From the NCBI GenBank assembly GCA_943736015.1, contig OX031060.1, forward strand, positions 4,787,501-4,851,500: a stretch of DNA of 64,000 bases, given 5' to 3'. Source of the stretch: Tridacna crocea. Its lineage: Eukaryota; Mollusca; Bivalvia; Cardiida; Cardiidae. Made by a program: the position numbers and the translations under genes. Below the pieces are notes generated by a model. That model saw only the letters and a program-made list of their open reading frames with translations. It searched no databases and had not been told where the DNA came from. Positions 11,243-22,127 of this stretch are shown here, one piece after another (position 1 is the stretch's first letter; every line of letters begins with the position of its first letter).

Positions 11243-11355
11243 CCTTAATTCATTACCAAACGACAATAATTTAGGTTTAAATTGTCCAAATCGAAAGAAT
11301 TTGCAGACGAGAAAATAAAAGTGACTGCTAATTTGAAATTTGTTTTGTGAAAGGT
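11243..11355 (-). mobile_element. pB-MITE type A, left half only
   Basis: TTAATTCATTACCAAACGAC to TTGTTTTGTGAAAGG; the hairpin is missing and a TATC microsatellite follows. Confidence 0.65.
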
Positions 11356-11356
11356 A

Positions 11357-11402
11357 TCTATCTTCTATCTATCTATCTAGCTATCTATTTATCTATCTAG
11401 CT
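11357..11402. repeat. TATC microsatellite
   Basis: Imperfect ATCT/AGCT tetranucleotide run. Confidence 0.85.
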
Positions 11403-11539
11403 AGTTATCAGGCAATCTATCCATCATTTCAAATAAAGAAAGCCTGTTTACTCTATAATAATTGCAAAATAACATTTGCAAGGAGGATAGTCAAGCAGAA
11501 TCGCACAAAGGTAGGTATCTCTGCTTGACTGAAACTTGA

Positions 11540-11941
11540 CAAGATATTGACTAAACTTGTCCTTGACGTCATTTTCATGTAAAATTTACGCCCCCTTAAC
11601 AAGCTGTTTCCGGTTTAACTTTCGTTTTGAAATTTTACGGTTGATTCGATAATCTAATAAATATCAAAAACAAAAACAAAGCAGTTGAAGTAATTTTGTA
11701 TGGTTTAGGAATAAAACAAATTCATACACATTAGATAAGATAACAATGAATTCACAAGCGTTATTATACTGCAATTTAATTAAAGAACTACTTTTTGTCT
11801 AAGAATTAATATCAGTGCGCGACACCTGGGATTTTTCAGCAGGTGTGGAACGACTACTAACACCGTTACAGGAATATTTTGACAAGTGGTTGCAGAAACA
11901 AATTAAAACGTCAACATTTCAGAATAATCGGTATTTCCCAG
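11540..11941 (+). promoter_or_regulatory. Candidate promoter and untranslated first exon
   Basis: A repeat-poor island. TGACGTCA (CRE palindrome) lies at 11564-11571 and an ETS-like TTTCCGG at 11607-11613. A segment ending GGTATTTCCCAG meets a consensus donor GTAAGT at 11942. It could supply the untranslated first exon required by the acceptor at 30152, which would make an 18 kb first intron. No transcript evidence is visible. Confidence 0.25.
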
Positions 11942-12130
11942 GTAAGTCTAACATTTATTGTAATATTTTCTGAAATACAGAGCATCACTAACATTTGGTT
12001 TCCACGTTTTGTACAGAGATAATAATACCGGTTTCATATCGAACACACCACACTACAGGAAGTTGAAAGGTAAATACAACTTACTACACCTATTTATACA
12101 GGTATGTCGTCGAACAAAATTATGTTTATC

Positions 12131-12337
12131 TACTAACTAAACGACAAAATGTTGGACTTTTCTAAACTGAAAGCATATACAGGCAAAATGCTGGCTCAAA
12201 GAACGGTACATGTAACTGAATGGGTAGGAAACATCGCGAGAAAAGGAGAAAATGTTGGGTACCAGCATTTTCTCCTTTTCTCACATTGTTTTCAAAACCC
12301 TTTTGAGGCAATTGTAAGAACAGATATCCTTCATTGA
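12131..12337 (-). mobile_element. pB-MITE type A, decayed ends
   Basis: AACGACAAAATGTTGGAC arm and hairpin at about 12229; no TTAA at either end. Confidence 0.6.
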
Positions 12338-12644
12338 TTTCTATCTGAATGTTGATTTAATTGCTCATCCAGCCCATAGGCATTTGAGTGTGCCTTTGAA
12401 CATGAAATTGAACTAAAACAAACCTGTGTGAATCAGAGGTAGATTTATATGCTCTTGATATAGATCTATGTGTGTATTTTGAAATGCATCTTAAAAAATA
12501 TTTTTCCAGTTCAATAATCAAATGATTTACACCCTGTCAGTTTTATAAACAAGGGTGTGAAATGTATGGGACTGACAGATTTTTTTATCATTGTAATGTT
12601 AAGGCCAATTCTAGATCTAATTACTTATTTCACTGTCTGCTTCT
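12338..12644. other. No feature seen
   Basis: A/T-rich, no open frame, element end or tandem structure recognised. Confidence 0.5.
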
Positions 12645-12863
12645 TTAACCCTTTACCACACCACAAAAGTTTCAGACCTGTCCAAACCCATAGCACATTC
12701 AGAACCAAATAAATATAGCCTAAAATTGTGGAAGATGTCTCTGATAGGGAAGAAAACATTGTGGGAAAAGGAGAAAATGCCAGTTACCAGCATCTTCTCC
12801 TTGTCCCACAATGTTTTCAGAAGTTGTCATTCTCAAAGTTGTTTATGGTCAGCCCGGTCTTAA
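12645..12863 (-). mobile_element. pB-MITE type A
   Basis: TTAACCCTTTACC at the left; the right part shares its TTAA with the following copy and has lost its terminus. Confidence 0.75.
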
Positions 12864-13062
12864 CCCTTTACCACACAATCCCGACTTTTAACATCTCTCC
12901 GAAAAAAGCCTTTTGAAAACATTGATAGAAAAAGAGAAAATGCTGGTATCCAGCATTTTCTCCTTTTCCCACAATGTTTTCTTCGCTTCCTAAAACAAAT
13001 TTCAAATTTTTTAGTCAAATTTATTTAAAAAAGTCATCTGCAAATCCTTTCAATTGGATTAA
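12860..13062 (+). mobile_element. pB-MITE type A, right end cut by the next copy
   Basis: Left terminus intact; the sequence stops after AATTGGATTAA where the next element begins. Confidence 0.78.
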
Positions 13063-13314
13063 CCCATTACCACACAATCCCTACTTTCAACGACCCTGAG
13101 AAAGAAGCCTTTAGAAAACATTGTGGAAAAAGGAGAAAATGCTGGTAACCAGCATTTTCTCCTTTTCACAATGTTTTCTACCCTTCAATAAACAAATTCT
13201 AAACTTTCTGTCACTTTTATTTCGTGGTCTGCAAATGCTTTTGATTTGGAAAAGCCTAAAATACTGTCATTTGGTAAAGAGTAAACTAGAATTTTGTCAT
13301 TTGGTAAAGAGTTA
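13059..13314 (+). mobile_element. pB-MITE type A with duplicated right terminus
   Basis: TTAACCCATTACCACAC at the left. The right end TGTCATTTGGTAAAGAG occurs twice in tandem (near 13266 and 13294). Confidence 0.82.
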
Positions 13315-13549
13315 GGTGGTAAAAGGTTTGATATACCGGTAATCAGATAAAAAGAGCCATACAATCACAGTATTTGTATCATAAGTTCTGACTGAAACTG
13401 TCTGGATTTCTTTTATATGTAGCACTGAAAATTGGCATCAAAACAAACAAAGTTGCATATGCCTGCTCTTGATATACCTTTACCTACCATTTCCAAGGTC
13501 ACCATTTGAATGAGACAGCTCTATACTTGATGGCTCAGTGTTTTACTAT

Positions 13550-13763
13550 TTAACTCTTTACCAAACGACAAAATATTAGACTGGTCCAAATTTAAAAGAA
13601 TTTGCAGACAACAAATCGAATGTAACCCAAATGATGATTTCTGTCTTTTGTAGGCTAGAAAACATTGTGGGAAAAGGAGAAAATGCTGGTTTTCCCACAA
13701 TGTTTTCAAGAGGCTACTTCCTTGGGGTTCGTTAAATGTCGGGATTGTGTAGTAAAGAGTTAT
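13550..13763 (-). mobile_element. pB-MITE type A, hairpin shortened
   Basis: One inner arm is missing: AAATGCTGG jumps directly to TTTTCCCACAATG. Confidence 0.78.
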
Positions 13764-13912
13764 CTTTTTACCATGCAACAAACATTTTGGATCGGTACAA
13801 ATGGGATGCGTCTGTAGCAGTAACCAGCATTTTCTACTTTTCCCAAAATGTTTTCAATAGCCTTTTTGCCCAGGGCTGTAAAACATGTTGGATTGTTTAG
13901 TAAAGGTTGAAA
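13764..13912 (-). mobile_element. pB-MITE type A remnant
   Basis: Left hairpin arm lost; CAGCATTTTCTACTTTTCCC and the TTTAGTAAAGGTTGA end remain. Confidence 0.55.
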
Positions 13913-13951
13913 CTGGTTAATGATAACTTTGTCATGTTCTAACACAATGTG

Positions 13952-14110
13952 GGGTCCCGCGTGGCTCATTGATAAATTGTGGGACTCGTAACCTTGAAAC
14001 TCTGGATTCGATCAGCACTGGAATCAGTTGGCTTCTCATCCGAGTGTCCTTGGGCAAGACACTTCAGAGCCCTAGCCAAGTAGTGGATTGAACCCTGAGG
14101 AAAACATGAA
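13952..14110 (+). mobile_element. tRNA-derived SINE
   Basis: CGTGGCTCATTGATAA resembles an RNA polymerase III box A and GGATTCGATCAG a box B; the body contains CCTTGGGCAAGACACTTCAG. Confidence 0.65.
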
Positions 14111-14261
14111 TATTATGTGAGCTGTTGCCTTTACATGACTAATAATTTTGAAAGCAGACTGTAAAACACCTGTCAATCAATTTTACACCATGTAACTTTT
14201 TGTAAAATATTGGATAAATTGTCATTTTCAGAAAATCCTCTGAAAATTCTAATAAGCTTTA

Positions 14262-14484
14262 TCTCTTCAACACCTGAGAGTAAAATAAGCCTGGTCTAGA
14301 TTCATTGAAAGCTTTTGCAGACAACAAATTACCTTACAATGATTCAAGGTACTGGATTTGTCTTTCAAAAGCAAAATTATATCATTGGTATAGGTGGAAA
14401 TCTTTGTCACCAGCATTTCCTCATCTATAACAATGATTTCAAAAGCCTTTCCTTGTAAGGGTCATTGTTTTGGAAAGAGTTGTG
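14262..14484 (-). mobile_element. pB-MITE type A, old decayed copy
   Basis: AGCTTTTGCAGACAACAAAT, CACCAGCATTTCCTC and a degenerate hairpin can still be aligned. Confidence 0.45.
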
Positions 14485-14563
14485 GTTTCATGACTCCAAA
14501 GACGTTGTACCTATATGTTCTTGCTTATCAAATATTGACCTACAGCAAATAGTGTAGGGTGTT

Positions 14564-14700
14564 TCAACCCGTAAAGTGCCTGTCACAACTTAAATTGTCT
14601 TTATGGTTTGTGAAGATTAAGATTAGCATGTCAGCAAATTGTGGATTCTGATCTTTGATCTATACTATACACAACAGTTAGACATTCCAGCCAAAACCAA
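14564..14700 (+). mobile_element. Family D remnant
   Basis: GATTCTGATCTTTGATCTAT and a degenerate opposite arm. Confidence 0.4.
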
Positions 14701-14786
14701 CCTTGAAGTGGTGGCTTATTGTGTATAATTGAGATGCATCTTTCCTGATTGTAAATTTTCATTTTGTTTATTTGGAGCTCTACAGT

Positions 14787-14939
14787 TTAAATCTTTACCA
14801 AACAAGTCCTGGTTTTCACGACTCTGAGAAGGAAAGTTTTTGAAAACCTTGTGGGAAAAGCACAAAATTATGGTAGCTAGCATTTTCTCCTTTTTCCACA
14901 AGGTTTTCAAAAGGCTCCTCCTTCAGCGTCGTTACTTAA
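14787..14939 (+). mobile_element. pB-MITE type A, right arm lost
   Basis: TTAAATCTTTACCAAAC left end, decayed hairpin, cut by the next copy at TTAA 14936. Confidence 0.65.
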
Positions 14940-15164
14940 CCCATTACCGCACAATCCCTACTTTTGACGCCGCTGAGAAAGAAGCCTTTAGAAAACATTA
15001 TGGGAAAAGGAGAAAATGCTGGTAACCAGCATTTTCTCCTTTTCCCACAATGTTTTCTACTCTTCACAAAACAAATTATTAATTTTCAGTCACTTTTATT
15101 TTGTGGTCTGCAAACGCTTTCAATTTGGACAAGTCTAAAATATTGTCGTTTGGTAAAGGGTTAA
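14936..15164 (+). mobile_element. pB-MITE type A, intact reference-quality copy
   Basis: 229 bp; TTAACCCATTACC and GGTAAAGGGTTAA; uninterrupted hairpin with TGGTAACCA at the centre. A good copy from which to draw the family outline. Confidence 0.92.
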
Positions 15165-15397
15165 ACAACATGCAGGGAGAGGTAGCAATTAAGTTGAGGA
15201 TTAAAGCTAAGAAACTTATAAAGGTTCAATAAAAAATGTGTTCTGAAATTTGAGATTGATTTTGAATGAGAGGAAACAACAGGAAGTAAGAAACAACATT
15301 TTCTGGACCATGCAGTCAAGATAAAAATTTGTATCTTGTCATGAATAAGAGTTTGGTTTATCAGTCTGATCGCCAAAGGTTGTAATAATTGAATGGC

Positions 15398-15602
15398 TTG
15401 ACCCTTTACCAAACAATCCCTGGTTTTTAATACCCTGAGATAGAAGCCTTTTGAAAACATTTTGGGAAAAGGAGAAAATGCTGGTAACCTTTTCCCACAA
15501 GGTTTTCTACCCTGCTGGCAACAAATTTCTGTTTTTGAGGTAGGTTTATCTTGTCGTCTGCAAGTGCTTTCAATTTGGACAAATTGTTTGGTAAAGAGGT
15601 AA
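15398..15602 (+). mobile_element. pB-MITE type A, hairpin arm deleted
   Basis: GGTAACC passes directly to TTTTCCCACAAGG; ends TTGA and GTAA. Confidence 0.68.
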
Positions 15603-15856
15603 CCCTATACCAGACAGTAAAATTTTAGACTATCCAACTCAAAGCATTTGCAGACAATAATTTCGTAGTGGGTCAAATGATGCATTTTTTTTATGTTAAG
15701 TAGAAAACTTTATGGGAAAAGGAGAAAATGCTGGTTACCATATACACATAAGAAACGGCTTCATCCTTGCTGTTATTTAGGGTCAGTTAGAGATACCACA
15801 GAAATGCCTTATGGGGTAAAGGGTTAAAGAGTCGTCATTGTGTGGTAAAGGGTTAA
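15601..15856 (-). mobile_element. Chimeric pB-MITE, type A left and type B right
   Basis: Left half is type A ('-' arm, AAATTTTAGACTATCC with GCAGACAAT). From 15740 it is the type B right half (ATACACATAAGAAACGGC, TATGGGGTAAAGGGTTAA). A further type A terminus closes at 15853-15856. Confidence 0.7.
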
Positions 15857-15984
15857 AAGACCCAACAAGCTAATGTGCAGACATTGCTTGGGGCACTAAG
15901 ATACTAGAGTGTTGTTTTACTAATAAATAGTAAGCTAATTTATGTTAGTTGGTTCAAATGAAAATATTTGAAGAGTTTGATGAT

Positions 15985-16150
15985 TATTTTCTTTTAACAA
16001 TCACTAAAACACAAAGAAATACAAAATTGGACACAACTTTTGCTTTGCAAATTGGATTCAGAACAAAGGCTCCCTACCTACATGTACATCTATGTTTTCC
16101 ATAGCCCCAAGAGCTTTTTTTGAGGAGAAACACAGTATAATTTACACATA
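15985..16150 (+). repeat. Dispersed repeat, copy 1
   Basis: ACTAAAACACAAAGAAATAC and GCTCCCTA recur at 49318-49455; no ends defined. Confidence 0.55.
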
Positions 16151-16547
16151 TTTGTATATGTTAAAATTTTAAAAGTTTCTTTGGATTTTGGAATCATTGT
16201 ACTCTGTCCAATTCAAGGTTTATAGTGAGAATGTCATTATTTTCTCACATGACAGAAGCATCTTTGACGTGTTCAGAATTTTCAGAACATATTTTTATTA
16301 ATGAATATATTTGCAGATCTATATCTAGCATCATTCGTGTTACTTTCCTGCAGTTGTTCTGCGATATTTCTGATGTAGTTTCAAATGTAATTAACACAAA
16401 GCTTTGCTAGAGGTGTGGACTATTTTAGAATGAAAGCACTTGCATGGATAAATCAAATATGGCTAAAATGTTTGGAATTTACATGAGTGTTGTTATAACC
16501 TTTGGTGAAATCTTTTTGAAAAAAGGAGGTAATGCTGATATTATGTC

Positions 16548-16775
16548 TTAACTCGTTACCAAACAACAATATTTTACACTGGTCCAAATTGAAAGCATTT
16601 GCAGACGACAAAATAAAAGTGACTGAAAATTTGAAATTTGTTTTGTAATGGGTAGAAAAGATTGTGGGAAAAGCAGAAATGCTGGTTACCAGCATTTTCT
16701 CCTTTTCCCACAATGTTTTCTATAGGCTTCTTTCTCATGGGCGTCAAAAGTAGGGATTGTGTGGTAATGGGTTAA
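16548..16775 (-). mobile_element. pB-MITE type A
   Basis: TTAA at both ends; one base missing in the left hairpin arm. Confidence 0.86.
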
Positions 16776-17025
16776 GTGGTTGTATTTGAAACATGGCAAT
16801 GTTTTGAAAAGAGTCAGATGATAATGATGTATCATAATGAGTGAAGCTGGAAACAAAACAAAAAGGCGTTTACCTGAGCTCTATTGATTTTTGAGCTCTT
16901 TTTTATTGGAATATGACCAAAGAATATGAGATTCTGTTATTATATAGATTGTGAGTGAGCAACAGGGATAAAATATGATAAGAAACATGATTCTGTGAAT
17001 ATACTATTACAGTGATGACAGTATA

Positions 17026-17440
17026 GTAAATCTTTACCAAATGACATAACTTTGGACCAGATCAAATTCGAAGCACTTGCCGACAATATATGAAACATAG
17101 CTCAATTAATGATTTCTGTCTTTTAACCCTTTACCACACAATGACGACTTTTGACGAGCCTGAGGAAGAAGCCTTTTGAAGACATTGTGGGAAAAGGAGA
17201 AAATGTTGGTAACCAGCATTTTCTCCTTTTCCCACAAAGTTTCCTACTCTATCAAAGGGAAGTTGCGTCATATGAGCCACTATGAAATTGTCCTCTGCAA
17301 ATGCTTTCATTTGGATAGGTCTAAAATTTTGCCATGTGGTAAAGGGTTAAAGGGTAGAAAACATTTTGGATAAAGGAGAAAATAACATTTGCTATCTGCT
17401 GTCAAGGTGGAAGAGTCTGTTGTTTGGTACAGATTTATTG
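17026..17440 (-). mobile_element. pB-MITE type A split by another copy
   Basis: Left arm 17026-17126 ends in GATTTCTGTCTTTTAA and the hairpin start AGGGTAGAAAACATTTTGG resumes at 17351, after a complete inserted copy. The right end is decayed. Confidence 0.72.
17123..17350 (+). mobile_element. pB-MITE type A, nested insertion
   Basis: 228 bp, TTAA both ends, inserted inside the older copy. Confidence 0.86.
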
Positions 17441-17449
17441 TAACAGACC

Positions 17450-17678
17450 TTAACCCATTACCATACAATCCCTACTTTTGACGCCCCTGAGAAAGAAGCC
17501 TTTTTAAAACACTGTGGGAAAAGGAGAAAATGCTGGTAACCAGCATTTTCTCCTTTTCCCACAGTGTTTTCTACCCTTCCCAGAACAAATTTCAATTTTT
17601 CAGTCACTTTTATTATGTCGTCTGCAAATGCTGTTAATTTGGATCAGTCTAATATTTTCACGTGTGGTAAAGAGTTAA
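17450..17678 (+). mobile_element. pB-MITE type A2, intact
   Basis: 229 bp. A2 hallmarks: ACACTGTGGG in the stem and a CGTGTGGTAAAGAGTTAA-like right end. Confidence 0.9.
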
Positions 17679-17825
17679 ATTTCAATTCTTGTGTAAAGGG
17701 TAAACCGATTAGCTCTATTGCTTGAGACATTTTTGGCTCATGAAGTGCTCATAGTGAGCTATTGTGAGTGTGCTGTGTCTATACTCCTTCATGCGTTGTC
17801 AACTTTTTACCTTCTGTACCCTTTA

Positions 17826-18815
17826 GAGGCTACATTTTCTGTCCAATACTTTTGAAAGTTGGTCAGAATTGTCTCCTTGATATCTCAAAGGAGTTTGAAA
17901 ATGGGTCATTTTGTGTCAAAAACTAGATCACCAGGTCATATCTTAGAAAAACCTTGTGTTCGCTGTAGAGAACACATTTTCAGACCAATACTCTTGACAG
18001 GTAACCAGAATATTTCTTTCGATGATACCTCAGACAAGTTAAAAATGGGCCTTGTCAGGTCAAAAACTTGGTCACCAGGTCAAATCTTAAAATACCTTGT
18101 TTAGGCTCTAGAGGCCACATTTTCAGTACCACTGAAAGTTGGTCTGAGTGTTTGTCTCAGTGGTATGTCAAACAAGTTTGAAAACTAGGTCACTGGGTCC
18201 AATCTTTAAAAAACCTTGTGTACGGTGCAGAAACCACATTTTCTAACCAATACTCTTCAAAGTTGGTCAGAATGTTTGTCTAGATAATATTGCAGATGAG
18301 ATGGAAAAAGGGCCATGTTGATTAAAAAACCAGATCACTTGGTTCAAATCATAGAAAAACCTTGTGCACACACCAGAAGCCACATTTTCTGTCCAATGCT
18401 CTTCAAAGTTAGTCAGAATGTTTGTCATGATATGTTTGATGAGTTTAAAAATGTCATGTCAGGTTAAGTCAAAAACTTGGCCACTGGGTGAAATCTTAGA
18501 AAAACCTTGTGTATGCTCTAGAGGCCACATTTTGAGTCAGTCATCTTGGAAGTTCATCAGAATGTATGTCTTGATAATATCTTAGACTAGTATGAAAATT
18601 GGTGATGTTGAATGAAAAACTAGGTCACTAAGTCAAATTGGAACACTAGAGGTTATATTTTCAGTCCAGTATTCTTGGAACTTGGTCAGAGTGTTTATCT
18701 AATGATTAATATCGTGCATGAGTTTGAAAATGGATCATTTGGAATAAAAAACTAGGTCACCAAGTTTAATCCTTGAAAAACCTTGTGCACGCTGTAGAGG
18801 CCACATTTTCAGTCT
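17826..18815 (+). repeat. Tandem array, monomer about 120-150 bp, eight units
   Basis: Each unit has GAGGCCACATTTTCAGTCC-like, a TGGTCAGAATGTTTGTCT-like, AGTTTGAAAATGGGTCAT-like and AAAACCTTGTG phrases. CACATTTT recurs near 17831, 17974, 18115, 18236, 18380, 18526, 18653 and 18802. Short ORFs across it are not homologous to a protein I know. Confidence 0.85.
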
Positions 18816-19266
18816 TATGATTCGAAATTATTTTTTTCTGTAGAAGAAATGAAGAGGACCCTGCATGAGTATATTTACATGTACCTTCAGTAGTTTGATG
18901 CCTAATTTAATTATAGGGCTTTTGGTTGATAATCTTTATCATCTTTGGCAGCAGACTACTGTTACAAACATTGTGACAACAGGAGACTTTGCTTGTTGGG
19001 ATCAATTTCTATTTTTGCCACAATGCTATCACATAATTATATTCATTGCAGCTAAAAGCAATACACATGTATTTCATTATGACAGAATTCAAGGTCACTG
19101 CTACCCTTTGTTTCTTCTCAAGAGGCAGTCAGTTATACAGAAGCCAGCAGGCAAAACATAAAAGCTACAACCACTGAGATTTGGCTTGATAAGCATGTTG
19201 AAGACTACTGAAGTGAACTCTAGATATTATTGGATGAGTCATTCAAGTTTACAACTACTTCATCCT

Positions 19267-19400
19267 TAGCCCTTGGACTGTGACCTTAATTTGCTTTTGC
19301 AGACAGTATAGATCGAAATCAGACTGCACAGAATGTGGAGTCTGATCTTTGATCTATACTGTCTGTTACTAAGTAACATATCCAAGCCAAAACAGCCTTG
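19267..19400 (+). mobile_element. Family D hairpin
   Basis: Stem GCAGACAGTATAGATCGAAA and complement ending ATCTATACTGTCTG. Confidence 0.6.
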
Positions 19401-19662
19401 GATTTAGCTTTATTATATTATTTTCTTATTAGGGGTCCGTTTCATTGATTCAGTGCTCTAAGGATTTTAAACCTTTTTTTTTATTGAATGTCTGTTGTAA
19501 ATTCTGCTGGTACAATATGCATGTGCTTGTTTTTTAACTTATTTCCGTGTAGTGAATGACTTTTCACACAGCTCCAGAAAAAATTATTTGGAAATACTGT
19601 GTTAGAAAGGACCAGTTAACAGTTTCTATTGCTTTTTTTTGCTCACTGTTCTTTCTGTATGG

Positions 19663-19886
19663 TTAACTCTTCACCAAACAACAAAAGTTAAGACTTGTTC
19701 AAATTCTAAGCACTTGCAGATTTATGTGACTCAAATATTGAAATTTTTTCTGGGAGGGTAGAAAACATTGTAGGAAAAGGAGAAAATGCTGGTTACCAGC
19801 ATTTTCTCCTTTTCCCACAATGTTTTCAGATGGCTTCTTTCTCATGCAGGGTCATTGTAAGGCGGGAATGTATGGTAAAGAGTTAA
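19663..19886 (-). mobile_element. pB-MITE type A
   Basis: TTAA both ends; small deletion in the left arm, hairpin intact. Confidence 0.85.
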
Positions 19887-20205
19887 AGAGACCCTTAGGT
19901 TTTTTGGTTAGTATGATTAAATCTATTTCCTGGTAGTCTAAAAATAAACTTGTATTGGTTATGTTTGTGTAATTAACAAATTAGATTATTATGCACAAAA
20001 ATAATATGGAAATTAATCAGTGCAGGAGAAGGATACATTGCTAATTGGACTTCACAATCTATCTGCAGGTAGTGCTTCTTGTCAGACCTGTACTTTTAAC
20101 CAATTATAGTAGACTGATTGTTGTTGTTGTCTGGTTTTGTGCTGAGCCACTTTAACTTTTTACTAAGTGAAAATTATTTTATATTTTCTCTTTCCATACC
20201 ACAGA

Positions 20206-20300
20206 CAACACCAGAACCTTTTGTGGACTATGTAGATCAAGATCAGACTTGTCAGAGTATGCAATCTGATCCCAGACCACTGATCATATTCTAGATTGCG
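20206..20300 (+). mobile_element. Family D remnant
   Basis: TAGATCAAGATCAGACTTG and GCAATCTGATCCCAGA arms. Confidence 0.5.
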
Positions 20301-20447
20301 ACTGAACCATCCCTTAATCTTGATGAATATATTTGTGGCCTTTTTAGAAAATGTAGTACATGTATATTTTTTTAGTCATAATAGAGACTAAAATCTCGTT
20401 TAAAATTACTGTACTTGAAGATGAAAAATTAGATGTGGCTCAACTGA

Positions 20448-20607
20448 TATAACTGTTTATCAAAAGATAAAATTTCAGACTGTTCCAAATTGAAATTTGT
20501 TTCCAGCAGGGTGGAAAACATTTGGTAAAAGGAGAAAATGCTGGTTACCAGCATTTTCTTCTTTATCAATAATGTTTCCAAAAGGCCTCCATCTGGTAAA
20601 TGGTTAA
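20448..20607 (-). mobile_element. pB-MITE type A, shortened
   Basis: The left arm lacks the GCATTTGCAGACGAC segment; right TTAA at 20604. Confidence 0.68.
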
Positions 20608-20726
20608 TTTATCTTTGACAGAGTAGATCTATATAACAATTTCGGAGAAAAAGAAAAAGAAAGTTGGCAAGAAACACTTTTCTTTACCCCAGAATTTTTT
20701 AAAAGCCTTATTTAATTCTGCAGGGA

Positions 20727-20860
20727 AAGATTCTGCTTGGCTCAGTGGTAAGGTGTAGCACTTATGACCAGGGGGACCTGGATTCAAGCCCATTGGAAGC
20801 ACTAGGGTTGATGGAGGAGTCTTCTTGGGCAAGGACACTTGAGGACCCAAGCCTAGTACT
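20727..20860 (+). mobile_element. tRNA-derived SINE
   Basis: Box A-like TTGGCTCAGTGGTAAGG and box B-like GGATTCAAGCCC, followed by TTGGGCAAGGACACTTGAG. Confidence 0.65.
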
Positions 20861-21229
20861 GATGAAAAAGTTTTCTACAGGGTTGTTTGGTAAAGAGATG
20901 AGAGACAAAGACAGCAAAAATAATTGAACTGTATAAAATGTCTCACAAAGTATCAAAAGTTCAGACTAAGATTTTACTGCATATTCCCTGCAGCCTTATC
21001 TTAAGCTACACCCTGCCAAAGCAACTAAGTTACACCCAGATGGGCAAACAAGAATGTTATCAGGAGACTGTTTGCCCAGTTGAAAGCATGTTACCATCAA
21101 ACAATCATGTAGAAAAACAAACAGTTCCTTTTTTTATCCCATTTACAGAAAAGGCAAATTGATAGCACGGAATTAATCCTGTACCAAACAAACCTTTGTT
21201 TTCATGACAGCGGTAGCTGTAGAAAACAG

Positions 21230-21445
21230 ATGTATATGAGAAACTGCTCAGTAAAGAAAACTGTAGTAATACTGGTGTGAGAAAGCTAGGAAACACGTGG
21301 GCATGTGCTCTAACCACCATGATATGACCAAAGCTGTTAAAGTGATGTTAACTAGTATTCAAATCAATCAGCTAGGTATCAAACATACACTCTTAAGTAC
21401 TCCGAGATTACAATGCTCTAACAGTTGAGCTAATCTGGCTGGCTA
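21230..21445. mobile_element. SINE tail (+) and a reverse tRNA-like SINE head
   Basis: ACTGGTGTGAGAAAGCTAGG with AAACACGTG at about 21272 matches the tails of the SINEs at 32366 and 58140. At 21365-21445 the minus strand reads TAGCTCAACTGTTAGAGC (box A) and GTTTGATACCTAG (box B). Confidence 0.6.
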
Positions 21446-21460
21446 GTTGCACTATTACAG

Positions 21461-21857
21461 CATCTTCGCGAGCCAAGGTTACGATCACTACGTGGATCTT
21501 ACCTTGGCTGATTGAGCCCGATTTCGAGATTCCTGCGATGCACCCTCTATTGGATGCTGGTTATTACTCCCCTTTACATCATATTTCTAAAAGCCACTGA
21601 AATATTGTTTTACAAACAGCTTACGAATACACATGAAGCGATAGGCAAACATCCATTTGGCTTTCCATGTTTACTTTCTATATGAAAGGTAGCAACCTTA
21701 TTCTATCAAAGATGAAATGCTACGAGCGACTTCGTTAGTTGCAGTTAGAGCTGGCTGCATCCAATGAAAAAGCATATCGGGGGAAATGTAAATATCAAGC
21801 TCGATCCGCCAAGGGTAGAGTTGCGTAGTGAATCGTCAGCCTTGGTTTGCGAAGATG
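21461..21857. mobile_element. TIR element with long imperfect arms
   Basis: CATCTTCGCGAGCCAAGG at the left is inverted at 21840-21857 (CCTTGGTTTGCGAAGATG). The arms remain alignable for about 100 bases inward. No ORF; unclassified. Confidence 0.65.
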
Positions 21858-21898
21858 TATTAAAGTGACAGTATATAACATGTATATGATTCTGTATC

Positions 21899-22127
21899 TT
21901 AACTCAATACCATGCAATCCCATCTTTTAATGCCCTAGGGAAAGAAGTCTTCAGAAAACATCGTGGGAAAATGAGAAAATGCTGGTAAACAGCATTTTCT
22001 CCTTTTCCCACAATATTTTCTACCCTATCAAAGTGAAAAATTATCATGTTACCTAGATTTAATTTGTTGTCTGCAGATGCTTTGAATTTGGTCCAGTTCA
22101 AAAATTTGTCATTTGGTGAAGAGTTAA
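21899..22127 (+). mobile_element. pB-MITE type A
   Basis: TTAACTCAATACC start and hairpin with single mismatches; shares its right TTAA with the next copy. Confidence 0.84.

Noticed and set aside
13952..14110. Functional tRNA gene
   Set aside because: Only box A and box B-like sequence is present; the acceptor stem and anticodon arm do not fold.
14936..15164. Rho-independent terminator reading of the hairpins
   Set aside because: Stems are far too long, repeated and eukaryotic in context.
17859..18585. Coding repeats in the tandem array
   Set aside because: Frames shift between units and stops interrupt them; the indels are not multiples of three.
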